DNA of 64,000 nt from Pseudovirgaria hyperparasitica. Its lineage: Eukaryota > Ascomycota > Dothideomycetes > Acrospermales > Acrospermaceae. The stretch covers positions 829,844 to 893,843 of the forward strand of contig NW_022985563.1 of the NCBI RefSeq assembly GCF_010093815.1. Reading direction: 5' to 3'. The notes beneath the pieces are model-generated. The model did not search any database, was not told the DNA's origin, and was given only the letters and a program-made list of their open reading frames with translations. The first letter of the stretch is position 1, and the number at the start of each line of letters is the position of its first letter. Position numbers and translations under genes: made by a program. Below, piece after piece: positions 1 through 12,700 of this stretch.

Positions 1-1560
1 GAAAACCCTTAAAGACTTAATTAAATCTACCTAGAATTCCGATATATTAGTAAAGAAAGTTATAAGCATGAAAGGAAGCGCTATAGATCCGCCGTGGTTA
101 TTAAGGTAGGAACGACGATTAGACGCGATCTACTTCTAAGGCCAACTCTACGTGCCGGAAGGCGGCTTACAAATTAATGTTTTAAGGGAATAGCATGATT
201 ACGCGTTAGTAGGGTACTTTAGCGTTATAAGGATAGTTAATTTAATCCGAAGGACGTACGACTGGCCGGGTCTTTATAAATATATAAAAGACTACGTAAA
301 AACGTATAACGTTTACCAGCATACGAAAGTATATAGATACTTACTATATGGCGAATTAAGGCCATTACCTATGCTAAAGGAGGCATAGAAGGAATTATCG
401 ATAGATTTCATCACAGATCTACCCCTAAGTAAGTGTTCTAGGTATATTTATAATAGTTTACTCGTAGTTCTAGATAGATTTATAAAGATATTATACTACA
501 TCTCTATAAGGAAGACAATCTAAGCACCGGATCTTATAGATATACTACTCCGTGACGTAGTCCGGCTCTATGGTATACCGAACGGTATAGTTTCGGATAG
601 AGGTCCGTAGATAACGTCTAAATTTTAGAAGGATTTCTACTATATACTAGGAATTAAGCGGAAACTTAGTACTACGTTCCACCTATAAATAGATAGATAG
701 ATAGAGCGGTAGAATTAGATAGTCGAGGCGTATTTACGCGTATATTATAACTATAAGTAGGATAACTAGGTAAGGTTAGTCTGTGTCGCGGAATTCGCGT
801 ATAATAACAGCCGATATACGTTAACCCACGTAAGTCCGTTTAAAGTAAACTTCGGTCGGAACCATAATGCGTAGTTCTTAGGGACTTAGTTTAAAGTAGA
901 ACGATCTAATATTAAAGTAATAGAAATTACTATAGAACTATTCTAAACGTAAAGAAGCGTTATAAAGTTACTATAAGATACTACAAATTATAGTAAATCG
1001 CACTATAATAAGGGTAGAAAACCCATAATCTTTAATATTAGGGATAAAGTTTTACTAAATAGTAAGAATATTTATAGTATTAGGCTAAAGAAGAAGCTTA
1101 ACTATACGATAATAGGTCTATATAAGATTACTTATATAATTAATGACTAGGCGTACGAGTTATAACTCCCTCCTACGTTAAAGATATATAATATATTCTA
1201 TATTACGCTTCTCGAGCCATTTCATGCCTTATTATTACTAGATCGTTCCGAATAGATACTATATAAAGTAGTTACGTAAGAAGGTATAGATATCTACGAA
1301 GTTAAGTAGATACTTAGCTAGTAACGCGCCGAAGATGGCACGTGGCTATATAAAATTCGTTAGAAAGGATATAATCCTAACGAAGATACTTGGGAATCTA
1401 TAATAAACATTAGTAAAGTAGCGATGTTAGTATATGAGTAGCGATTAGTAAAGAAAGCCGCGGAATCATAGAGAATTATACCAAAGTACGGCGATTCGAC
1501 GTTTTTTAGTATAGTTTAGCACCGAGGACGGCCGCCTAAAAGGAAGAAGGTAAAAGAGAT
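1..1560 (+). pseudogene. pol fragment: integrase plus chromodomain (family A)
   Basis: Read through its in-frame TAA/TAG codons, the plus strand gives the HHCC zinc-binding end, then the DDE core with DFITDLPLS near 400-425, VLDRF near 470, SDRGPQ near 595 and NQIVEAYLRVYYNY near 715-755. A chromodomain follows at about 1285-1440, with EVKQIL and KGYNPNEDTWES as its clearest pieces. A basic tail ends near 1550. The integrase inserts element cDNA; the chromodomain is the part that in this class of elements steers insertion toward methylated histone H3 chromatin (known for chromoviruses). The copy cannot be translated as it stands. Confidence 0.85.
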
Positions 1561-1849
1561 ATAGATCTTTAAAACATTCTAAGGAATTAAGGAACTTCCT
1601 TAGAAAGTTCGAACTTAGAACTTTAAAAATTTAACTAAAAAAGAGACTTAGAAAAATAATTCACTAAGAGAAATAGACATCGAAAATCGGTACCGATCGG
1701 TATAGATCGGTATAGATTACTAAAGAGATTAAAGAAGTTATTATTAAAGAAAGATAAAATTAAGAAAGCTAAAAGAAAATATAAAGATCTATATAGATCT
1801 ATATAAACTCGCACTAATCTATCTAGAAGAAGCAAGATCGCTTTAAAAT

Positions 1850-2901
1850 TAAAACCGAAAAACCAAAAACGCTAGATAAAAGAGACATGTTAGTACCGAT
1901 CGGTATAGATCTAAACCGATTAAGTCGGAGTAGGAGTAGAAGTACTAATTACCGCGATAGTTATATCTAATTCCTTCTGCTAGTTCTTATTTAGTATAGT
2001 GTAGAGCTTTATAATATAAGTCTCTAGCCTTTCGTTCCGATACTATAAATTCTATATAGCGTGCCTTATAGCTATGAACTCCTCTATAGAAACCTATAGA
2101 GCGGCGGGACCCGGGACGGAGAGAGACGGACTAGCGCGGGTACGCTAAGAATTATATAAATTAGCGAAAAGATTCAATAATCGGTATAGAACCATATACC
2201 TTTAGTATAGAAACTTCTAGATTAGAGCTATCTTCCCTAAATTTATAGCTCTTTAGCACGCGCGAGGAAGGAACCTTAGCCTTTTTACTAGAACCTTTTC
2301 TAGGAATTCTAATATCGCCGGTGTATAGAAAGAAGTCCGAAGTAGTAGAGATTTTAGCACTATTATAGAGATTAATATATATTAGTAAGAATCTATAACG
2401 ATTTAAGAAAAACGATGTTACCTAGTAATCGCGGTAATAATAGCTATAGTAGATTCCGATAAATCCTTACGGATCTTATTAGAATCGTACTCCTAGGCGT
2501 AACCCTTACCTTAGATATATAGCTCGTAGAAAGCCTTCTCTAAGGCGTTACGATCGGTAGTACTACGCTCCTTATTAGTAGAGGTTACTAGAGGCCTAGT
2601 AGTAATCTATACTAATATAAGTAAATCTACGTAAAGTTCTTCGAACTTACTTAAATACCTATAAGTAATAACGCTTCTTAGTTATATAAGTACTATATAT
2701 TATAGATTTAGTACTACCGTAAGTAATATATAACGGAAAGCGATAACTATAATAATATATAGCTAGATTATTAGAGCCCGGCCTAGGTTGGGGTAGATTA
2801 ATAGCTTTTAACATGTCGGTGACGTATACGAGACAGGGATTATTCGAAGGCATCTATTTCCGCGCCGATTACTTTAGAGTATTGAGATTTCGGGAAACCA
2901 T
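1850..2901 (-). pseudogene. Antisense accessory frame of gypsy family A (copy 1)
   Basis: Between the end of pol and the 3' LTR the minus strand carries one reading frame, running leftward from an ATG at 2901. It is interrupted only by TAA/TAG codons of the type RIP makes from CAA, CAG or TGG, and it has stretches of more than 80 codons without any stop (for example around 2170-2430). Visible pieces include MLKAINLPQPRPGSNN near its start and SSKKAKVPSSRVLKSYKFRE in the middle. I do not recognise the family. The same frame is present in the second copy at 32290-33281, so it is a property of the element. It may be a third protein transcribed opposite to gag-pol. Confidence 0.55.
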
Positions 2902-3385
2902 ATTAAGATTATTATTAATTTATACGGATTATTACGAATTATATTATTACTAGCTAAGGACGGCACGAAAATTAGTAAATTACGTAAATCATACTAAATT
3001 ATAGTAAATCTATATAAATCTATATCTATAAGGATCGGGTGATATACCTAATAATCTAAAAAACTCTATAAAGAGTTAAGAAGTTTTTTAAAGAAAGGAA
3101 TATTTCTAAGAAAAGATTTCAATATAGGTAGTACCCAGGCTTACCTAATTACATCACGTGATACGCTAGGCCTAATTAGATAATCTCACCTATATAAGAA
3201 GTTAAGATAGATAAAATCTAGTTTATTAGGAAAACGCTTATATAAATCTTAGATTAGTAAATATCGGTAAGTATCTAAGACGAAGCGTAGAGAACGACTA
3301 AGGTCTTACGAGACTTAGGATAGGGATATAGAGATAGGTAACGATCTAGGTCGCTAAGGGTAGCTTCCTAGAGGGAAGGGATAAT

Positions 3386-3613
3386 TATTAGAACTTAGTC
3401 TTAGGTAGAACCCGATCTACACGTACCTTAGCTAATAGGGATAGGAGGTAACGTGAAGGGCGGTAAACAGTCACGTGCTAGATAGATCGGCGTCCCTTTA
3501 TATATATACTCTCGGATTCCTACTAAAAGGGTTCGGTAGTAATTCGTTCTATGATAGAATACACCCTATTATTCTATCTAACTACACTACTATCCAATAA
3601 CCCTATTCTTACA
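3386..3613 (+). repeat. 3' LTR of gypsy copy 1
   Basis: This 228-bp unit matches 19297-19524 and 33768-33995. It starts TATTAG (TGTTAG in the least changed copy) and ends TTCTTACA, so the terminal pair was TG...CA before RIP. It contains a TATATATATA box and, 25-40 bases further on, a stretch that folds on itself (CTACCGAA...TTCGGTAG in the other copies). Confidence 0.92.
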
Positions 3614-5150
3614 CTACCTTTAGTAAGATTTACCTTTAACTCCTTAAGAATCTTAAAGAATAGTAATAAACTATAACTCTTAACGAGGGAGTTCTACCTT
3701 ACGTTAAGCGATACTCCTTTTATCTTAATCCGGAGTTACTTTTTATATATAAAGTTAGTCTAGATAGCTATGAACGCTTATGTATTCTATACTAATTTAT
3801 ACGTGATTTTATAGACTAGGCCTATACTAAAGGCGGACATTAAGGTACTAACGATATATACATTCGTCTATAGTAAAATCTATTTATTCTAAAGCTTAGA
3901 GATTATATATAAGGCTATATAAACTAATACCCTACTTATAGTATCTCTAAAGCGTCGAATAGATAGCCGATTAGAGAATTAATACTAGTAGTTACGCCTC
4001 TAATACTATTCTATATAATCTTAATAGATTTTATCGTGGGATTACTAACGACCGTTAATAGCTATAATTAATACCTTACGGTCACCGATAAATTCACTAA
4101 GGGAGTTAAGCTTATACCCGGAAAAGACACTTAGACTACGTAGAAATAGGCCGTTGGTTTTTATAACTATATAGTCGCTAGTTAGACTATACCTAAAGTT
4201 ATTATCTCTAATTATAATTTCTATTTCCTTAGCTAATTCTAGCGAGTACTATTTAAGATTATAAGGGTTATTATAGTAGTTACGGCCGCTTATAACTCTA
4301 AAGTAAATAGATAGAGCGAACGGACTAATCTAACCGTTAAAATAATCCTCTAATACTTAATTATTAAAGAGAATAAGAATATTACTAAATAGAATAAATT
4401 ACTACTAGTAGTGGAATACACGTTATTAATAACGACAAGCTCTATAATAAATAAAACTCTATTCGAGCTCATGTACAGCGTGCGTCTAAGGGATCTAATA
4501 ATAGTAATAATACTATTCTAACTATTAAACGAAAATAAGCAATCCGTGGAGAATTTTACTCTATCTTACTAAGATATCTATAACTAAGCCGAAGAAGCTA
4601 TTACCGTCGCTTAGGCTAAGATAGTAATATTCTTCGATAATTAATATAGTAAGGTTAATATAGGCGACTAAGTCTAGCTAAAAGTTACTCGTAAGCCTAG
4701 CGCTAAAGGGTACTAATTACCCTCTATATCTTACCTTAATCTAGAGAAAGTTAGCCTATATAAAGTTCTTAAAAAGGTTACTTAAGTTACCTTCCGGCTT
4801 AAACTTTCTAAGTACGTTAAGATTTACCCCGTTATTTTAATTACTTATCTAGAGCCTTACACACCCGATACCCTTAATAGATTAATCCGTAACCTAGGTC
4901 CTATTAAGAAGATTAAGGGTAAGGCCGCCTATATTATTAATCGTATACTAGCTTAAGGATCTCGACGCCCTAAAGGAGAAACTAAAGTAGTATCTTACCT
5001 TAAAGTTATATAGAAAGGCTATAATAAACTAGACTAGGTATACGAATCGGATCTACTACGCGACGTGCTAGAAATAGTAGCTACCTTTAATACGCGTAAG
5101 CGTCTAAGGAAATCATATACTAGCTAGATAATCCTCTCTAAGATTTAATG
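3614..5150 (+). pseudogene. Ty3/gypsy family B integrase fragment, RIP-mutated
   Basis: The plus strand frame from about 4026 reads as a second gypsy integrase: DFIVGL, then TVTDKFTKGVKLIPGKDT near 4080-4130, AAYNSKVNRQSERTN near 4290-4330, FELMYSVRLRD near 4465, and the C-terminal module ending LITYLEPYTPDTL near 4840-4875. It ends with a basic, chromodomain-like tail near 5000-5080 (QKGYNKLDQVYESDLL). Stops are TAA/TAG. Reverse transcriptase, protease and LTRs of this family are not seen, and its left end abuts the LTR of copy 1. The sequence differs clearly from family A, so at least two gypsy lineages occupied this site. The part from 3614 to about 4000 is not clearly assigned. Confidence 0.75.
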
Positions 5151-5249
5151 TATTTCTATATTTTATAAGTTTACTTTATAATGTTTTTACTTTCTATTTA
5201 TATATAAATCTATCTAATTAATTACGTAATAGTTATACTAATTTAGGCG

Positions 5250-8200
5250 AGTATAGCGAATATTAGTCCCGTTAAGCTACCCTATTATCTTATTACCTTA
5301 GCTATAGTTACTCTAGCTCTATTAACTACCACTTCCTTTAGATGTCTTAGTATTAAACTTAACTTTTACTTCTTTCTATTCTTATTTACTCTAATATATA
5401 ATATCTCTAATATATCTTCTACCGACTAAATAGCCGAAGAACACGAAGGCGCGAAACCTTTTATTACGAACGACGATAAATAGATCTACGAATCTAATAA
5501 AAGTTAGAATAAGACTATAAATATTAATAATAGAGCTATAACTATCGATTCTACTACGATTCCTAACTATACTTCTAATAATAGTACTCCTTAAGTTACT
5601 ACTATAGTAGACGAACCGCTACTCTTTACTACTATTATAGATAATTACCGTCTAAACGATAAGTACGAAGTTACTAGAATTCGACCTTTAAAGGTACTAG
5701 TTCCTAATTACTTTCTATATTAAGTCTCTCTAACGTAGAACGACCTTTAGCTTATATTCGCCGACCTCTATAACGCTATTATTATTAGTAAGGAAATATC
5801 TAAGTAAATATAGGCCGAAATTAAAGAAGTAGCCTTTAAAGTACGTGGTAAAGGGTATAGTTTTAAATAATTAATCTCTTATTCTTATAAGGTACTTGAT
5901 TTTCCTAAATATCGCTCTAAGATTACCCTAAGATACCGCTTCCGTTAGATTAATAATAGAAAATCGGTCTTAATAGTATATATCTTATAGTTAAATCGAA
6001 TTAATATTCTTCTCTCTTCCACGGAGCCTATAGTATAGATTTCTAAAGTTAACTAAGTTAGCGACATCGTTGGTTTCTTTCCCTAGCTTCCCGAACTTAT
6101 TATTAAGAAATATAAAAGAACTAAGCTCTTAAACATTATTAAAGAATAGAATTTTAAGCTCTATAGCTTCTAGGTAATCTATTTTACTATTAACGAACTT
6201 CTCGGTAGTAGTTTTACTACGCCTACTTTTATTAGGCTAGATAATACTTATAAGTAAGTTAAATAATACTTTAGGAACCTTAAGTCCCCTACTATAATAC
6301 GAATCTTATATACTCTTAAAGAGGTAAAGGATTTCACGCGTTTTAACGTAGAGCTAGAGCTTAAAAAGGATCCGATTAGCGCATGGTATATAGATATTAC
6401 TATATCTTATATATAATACGGAATAATAAGTAAACCGGACATATAGCCGTAAGTCGTAGTTCCTCTTCGTGAATCCTTTAATTAGAAATTTAATTACTTA
6501 ATATATATTAGTATTAGCTCGCTCTAAGATAAGTAAGCTAAGCTACCTTCTACGGAATTCTTACTAGTTATAGTTAGATACGTCTAGCTCTTAGGCGTTA
6601 CCTAATCTCTTCTAGCTATTATTAAGCTAGATAATCTAGACGAGTTCTATTAAATAGAACTAGGGATAAATACTTTTCTAAAAGTTAATGTATTAGCGTA
6701 TAATAATAACGTCTACCGAGCCGAGATTCTCTAACTTTGATCTAGAGTACTTCCTTTTAAATGCTTCGCGTTAAAACTTACTAACCTTATTAAACGTCCT
6801 CTAAAGGAACCGGAGCTCCTAGTACCTTTACTACGTACTATCGCGGTAGTATATAAAAAGTACTTAGGTTACTTTATCTACACGAGTAATATTAGCTTAG
6901 AATCTATTAATTCATCTATTACTACGCTAGGTAACTTTAATGAAGTTCCTACTCTCGTCTTAATATAAACATATAATAAGCTTATTAAGTAATAGATAAA
7001 TACTTATTAAAAACTAACGTAATCTACGTTATAAGCGCCTACTATTAAAGTAATAAACTAATAAATAAAAGAAGATAAACTACCTTAAAAGAAAGTTAGT
7101 AAGTATAACGAAGTAGATAACGTGTCTAAGGTAAGCATGGATTTAGTTTAAGATAACGATAGCGAGGACGACGAAGACTATCCCTTATCCGCTACTAATA
7201 GTAACGAGAAAAACGAGTTTTAGTTACCTTCGGCTAGTATAATCCCTACTATAGTACTATTACCTTTACTATTAACTATTTAGAATATTATTCTAGGTAA
7301 TAACTTCCTTACTCTCGAATACCTTAATTATATATAATACGTTAAAGATTAAAGGCCTTTTCACAATATTTAAAACTTTATTAAGAAATAGCTATCTAAT
7401 TAATAATAGGAAGTATACGAAAACTTACGAAAGGTACTAGAAGGTTATTTTATACTTTAAGGCCTAGGAGATACTAGTAAGAGTTATTAGTAGCTTTATA
7501 TTATATTATCTATAATATTAATTAATAAGAATAGTAGTAATTTCATAATAACCTACGTAGCTAAGACTATTATTCTAATTACTAAATAAACTATATACCT
7601 TCTAGCACGATTAGTAATATAGACGCGTCGACATTATTTATACCTTATAGTCTATCTAACTAATCTAACTTACGATAATACTACCGCTAAAGTATATATA
7701 TTTATTAAAGTCTAGATCTAACGGGTAAAATCTCCTAAGTTACTAATAGTAATTCGTCGTTATCTAGAAGATATAGACTATAGAATCTTCCTTACTAGGG
7801 CTAAGAAGTAAAGATATAGTAAACCCTTAATTAGTATAGAATAGGATAAAGCTATTAGTAGTATAATACTATTATAGGCTTAGAGAGAATATAATAAACG
7901 GCTATCTAAGTTTATATCTAACCTATATACATGCTTATAGAAACTATATACTAGTTATATAGCTCTTAAAGTTATTAGGCTAGTTACTTCCTATTACTAA
8001 TATAAATAGCTTCTATCTAGTTTTAAAAAAGATACTACTAAGCCTCTCTAAAATCTTTACTATTACTATAGTAGAAAGGAAGATTTTATATTAGAAGACC
8101 ATAAGCGTATAATAGAACTATATAATATAGTTTAGGACCTTATTACCACTTAAGCTTAGATATATATAGATACGCCCTATATTATAAATATTACTAAAAT

Positions 8201-9770
8201 TACTTATAATATCTACCCGATTCTAGTAGTTATAGAAGAGGTAACTCATACGCTAGAGAGCGATATACTTAGAGTTATCGTGAATTATATAATAATAGAC
8301 TAGTAGCCGATATTTATTTATATTAGAGATTCTCGCTAGCTAGATACCTACTATACTAATAACCTTAATATATAGACTATAAACTAAGGAATCTCGTTAA
8401 TAAAACGACTTCTATAATACGGTTTCCCTTCTACTCGCCTTACGGAGTTAGAACGGTCTATTCTAAGTATTATTAATGTTATTTTAAATATCGCATATTT
8501 AGGCGAACTAATAGCTTCTCCTTATATAGCGGCGAACGTTAATTTCTACCTTACTAAGGCGGTTTAAAAGATATTTTATCTTTCTAGATATTAATATATA
8601 ATTATCGTAGTAGTTAACGGAGATCGAGCCTTTACTATTAATAGTTCTAAATATAATTTAGACTCTCTATATTTCACTTAGTAGGTAATTATAGAGCTCT
8701 TTCTCTAAGACGTAAGCCTCGATTATATTTTATATATTTATATCTACGCCGCCTAATAAGAGTTATTTAAGACTATAGTTCGTACCTTACTTCCGGAAGT
8801 CCTAGCTAACACGGATTAAGCTTATTTTAATAGATTATCTAAAAAGGTATAGTAACTTATCTAATAGCGATCCTAGGATAGATTCTAAGGCTATAATAGT
8901 AATATTATTCTTATCGATCCCGTTTAGACTAGCCGTATTAGATTCCTTATAGAGCTAAATTAGAATATTATCTCTATTACGCGCGTAAGGTAAGTTATAA
9001 TAGTTATTATAAATATTCTATCCCTTAAGCGATAAAAATGCCTCTAAGGTATTCTCCGTAAGCTTTAGAAGAAATATTATAAGTAAAAAGTAGTATATAT
9101 ATATAATACTACTATACTAGGAACTCTTTCTACTCTCTAATATATACTAAATCTAACACGTAGCCATTCTACTTTCGGTATTAGAGAAACACGCGAAGGA
9201 AGATAGAAACGTAAGTAGAGAAGGTCTATAACCTATCGTATCTATAACGCTATCGGTTATAAAGTAATCGACTACCTAGAAGGAACACCTCTTATCTATA
9301 ATAACTATTAAGATATTAGTTATAAATCTAAAGATTATTCTAATCCTAAGACTTTATAGTTACTCTACTACTATAGTTATAAATAGAATAGTTACTTCTA
9401 GTACTACTATTCTAATTATACTAAACTTATAGCTCGTTCTACTAAGGAAGACACTCTATCCGCTACTAAAGTAGAAGAAGTTCTTAACGCCGGCGCTTTT
9501 ACTACTAAAGTAGAAGCTACGCTAGAATAGAACTTATAGGACGATATAAATGAATACAGAGATTCTTTCGTTAAGGATAAGAAATTAATATAGACTACTT
9601 ATAAGACTTATAACACGGTTAACTAGTAGGTAATTTACATTTCGGGACGAAATTTAGCGTGGAAGGGCAGATGCTATAGGTAGTTATATAAGGTTATATA
9701 AGTAGCTAAGTCACGTGGTCTAGTCACATAACGCTAGAAGCTTAGTATATATTACTTCTTCTTTCTATAT
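5250..9770 (+). pseudogene. RIP-ruined giant frame with UPF1-like SF1 helicase domain
   Basis: A single plus-strand frame (codons starting at positions divisible by three) can be followed for about 1500 codons with essentially only TAA/TAG interruptions. The first 700 residues are unrecognised. The second half is a superfamily 1 helicase of the UPF1/NAM7 type: Walker A at 7461-7484 reads GLGDTSKS, with D and S at expected Gly positions, as GGT to GAT and AGT changes would give; IYIRDSRQL near 8318-8344 is motif III with Gly changed to Arg; DRFQGYNSNIILID near 8880-8920 is motif V; ITRVR near 8976-8990 is motif VI (Ala to Val). No transposase, reverse transcriptase or Rep domain was seen with it. 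It is probably part of a repeated element or a repeated host gene family; its ends are not defined. Confidence 0.7.
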
Positions 9771-9789
9771 TATTTATAGTTAGAGATGG

Positions 9790-12700
9790 GAGGAGGAAGA
9801 CGAATAACTGTATTAGCACCTAATTAAAGACTCATTAAGAGTATCTCCATCTCCTTTGCTCTATTATAGACCCTTCGGTAGATAATATAGCACCCTCTGA
9901 GTACTGCACTCGGCAACCAGTCTGTCTCTCTAGGATCGACTTCCAAGGACTTCTATTAATTGCCAGAATGACCTGTAGACCTAATTAGCTTTCAAAGCCT
10001 TGCAGATCTCGCGATTGAGAACTCGAAAGAGTTAAGACAATATTTGACAACCGTAACGCGATGTTACGAGGGTAATACAGTAGACATACATGCTACGCAG
10101 AAATCAAAAGTACGAACAATAGTTTAGAGCTCAGCATATCGATGAGACAGCATTATTGAAGGACGTTGTGAAGCGAGGAGGAAGTCAGGAGAACAGCTGA
10201 AGTTAGGCCTTTCATCCATCTATCGCGGCATGCCTAAGGCGCCCAGTACATTAACCTCCCTCCTTTAAGTCATGGGCTGTCTCAGGATGCTTTCACTTTG
10301 GTCTTTTGAAGCAGGTCTCGACAATCAAATGAAGTTTAGCCTGCTGATGTTCTCAGATGAGCGAATATTCTACAAATGAGAGATGCGGATCACTGACTGA
10401 AGCCCCTCAAGCAACTGTGCACCCATGAACCTGCTACCTCTGTTCAGCAACGAATTATCTGACGCCTAAACCAACGCTGTAGTATAGGAGGACTAGACGT
10501 TACTCTGAGACGGACGTTTTCGGGATTGCTAAGCGAGAGTTCTGTTCAAGGGCAGATACTGGTGTTAGGGACTAGACTTGCACTGCCTTGCGGTTTGCCT
10601 GATCAGGCACACCGCAGCGAATCGAGGTCACTATATCTAAGGCCACCCGAGAAGCCGCTTCTAATGGACCTGTTTGGTAGATGACTGCTGGTCTTGGTGG
10701 AGTGGCGCAGACAAAAGCCGGTATATACCAAGGTATGATCGTGTTGACAAGAATTGTGCTTTACCGCCCAGTCTTGACTCTTCACTGCATTTAAGATCCC
10801 ATTCAGGGGCACGAGTTATCTTCGCCTCATGCTCATACTCCACCATGCCTTTCAAACAGTGCTTGAAATATCTCTTCACGCACAGTGAGAAGTATCTGAA
10901 TGATGAGCCACCCCGATACTCAGCTATGGAGTACCAGCAGCTTTGCGACGAACATGAACATATGGCTCCTGTGTTACCCCAGCGCTTCAAGGTTTGTACC
11001 ACCTTGTCCAATGTGAACGAAAATTAATGATCGAAGACTCCATCACTCCATCCTGCCCGCACTCAATCTCCGGAGCTACCCTTTCGAACTTTGTTGAACG
11101 ACACAAACCCTGCAGCTCCTACCGCCGTCTCATCCTGTCCTATGCCAACACGCGATACCAAGATCCAACATTCTGCAGCTCCCCTCAGTACGGGAGGTTC
11201 AACAGCGAGTTGGGACGACTCGGCGACTCTGGCATTGCAGAAGGAAGCTGAGGTCTTCGAGCCCCCTCACCCCTTGCAGAGTCTCATGAAGATATACCAA
11301 AGCCGTTGAGTTGGAAGAAGCTGGCGAGAAAGAGTACAGATGTCGAGGATATATCTACGAAAGAGGACGACACATGATGTGGATACAATTCAATGCCAGT
11401 AGAAGCACATAATTACATGGCAACTATGCGTAGAGTCGACACTTGTGCGAAATTTAATCGTATCATAGTTTTGTATGTATAAGTATCCAAGTTTCAGTCG
11501 GAGGGAAATAAGTAGCGCTTCCTTCGGATCCCAGATCATGCAAGGACACGTCTTCAGATTCACCCAAAACTCTGTTGGCAATTTGATAACTACGCTGCTT
11601 GGAGGCTGTTAAAAGCTAAATAGGCGTCTTGATATAGGTATTCATAGATCTGGAAACATAATAATCCGACTCCAAAGATTTTATTTCGTCAAGCACTGGG
11701 GTTACGTACTCAAAGAGATCACTGAGTACTCTACTAGCTACAGGAGAGAACATATTCTTAAGTCAGGAAGCTGTTCAAGGAGAGTTTTGATTCAACCACT
11801 TGGGAGTTAATCATCAAGCGAACCTTACCCTGGAAGTCTATTTATGTGAATAAGAGGTATCCGGATGTCAAGGAATCCTGAGACCCTCTCTTGACTACTA
11901 AAAGACTCGGCGGATGAAGGCTTGTTAACGGCTTGTGAATCACATTATACTATTGTATGCGTAGATCCTTGGGCTCTTAAGATACTTCGGGTACTGCTCA
12001 GGACACTGCCTATCATGAATTCTTGGGTGGATATATCTAGGAACCTACAGATCCTCCATTGCCTATAACCATTGTCAGTAGATAAGTGACGCACATTGAA
12101 AGGAATCTATTATCCCACCTTCACTGTTATGCAGTAATCATGAGCGTATGAAGAAGTTCAGTTCGCTTCAAGTGCTACAATTTGTTCATTTTTTGACTCC
12201 GCCAGTCAGTCTAGGGCCTTGGGTCCGTTGGCTATCCGCCGTACCCTGTTGGCCATATCTTGGTGGTGTGCGTACGCAACAGAGCCTTTCAGCTGCTCCT
12301 AACGCCTTACATCCTGATTGACTGACTGGTTGGCTTCTAAGTGCTCCTTTGGTGCCGTCTTTGGCTGATTTCGGTTGGTGAAGAGCGGTGTTGACCTTCT
12401 TTTGACCCCGTGGAAAGGGTACCCAGCAGCGGTGAATCGCATCGCCGTAGAATGCATACAGGGTTTGAAGGAGACGGCGAGGTCTCCAGCCGGCTTATCT
12501 CCTGAAGACTGTCGAGGAGGGGCTGATGATTTTGGACGAGTCTTCATGCCCAGAAGGGCGCAGATCTGGCAGTGAACGGTAATTGGAGGGATCTGCCTCT
12601 ATCGGGTCAGGGGTGAGCTCACGTGGTGGGGGAGGAGTGGTAAGACGCTCAACCAACATTGGCTCTGGCTTCACGGAGCGTGCGTGCTAAATCTGTTGAG

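Larger units (their letters stand above)
1..3613 (+). mobile_element. Ty3/gypsy family A, copy 1: 3' part, RIP-mutated
   Basis: This is the 3' portion of a chromodomain-bearing LTR retrotransposon; its 5' end lies outside the window. It matches the second copy almost colinearly: bases 1 to about 1910 correspond to 24498-26415, and the rest to 32286-33995. It holds the end of pol (integrase and chromodomain), an antisense frame, and a 228-bp LTR at 3386-3613. Stops in the pol frame are TAA or TAG, and CpA/TpG are nearly absent, as expected after RIP. The part to its right belongs to another gypsy family, so this copy appears to have inserted beside or into it. The 5' target duplication cannot be checked here. 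Confidence 0.9.

Noticed and set aside
10661-11011. 116-codon minus-strand frame in the spared island
   Set aside because: It overlaps an equally long plus-strand frame; neither has a start context or domain, and only the plus-strand two-exon model was kept, at low confidence.
12299-12575. Two overlapping opposite frames (82 and 66 codons)
   Set aside because: Mirror-image frames in GC-richer sequence, no motif and no support for either.
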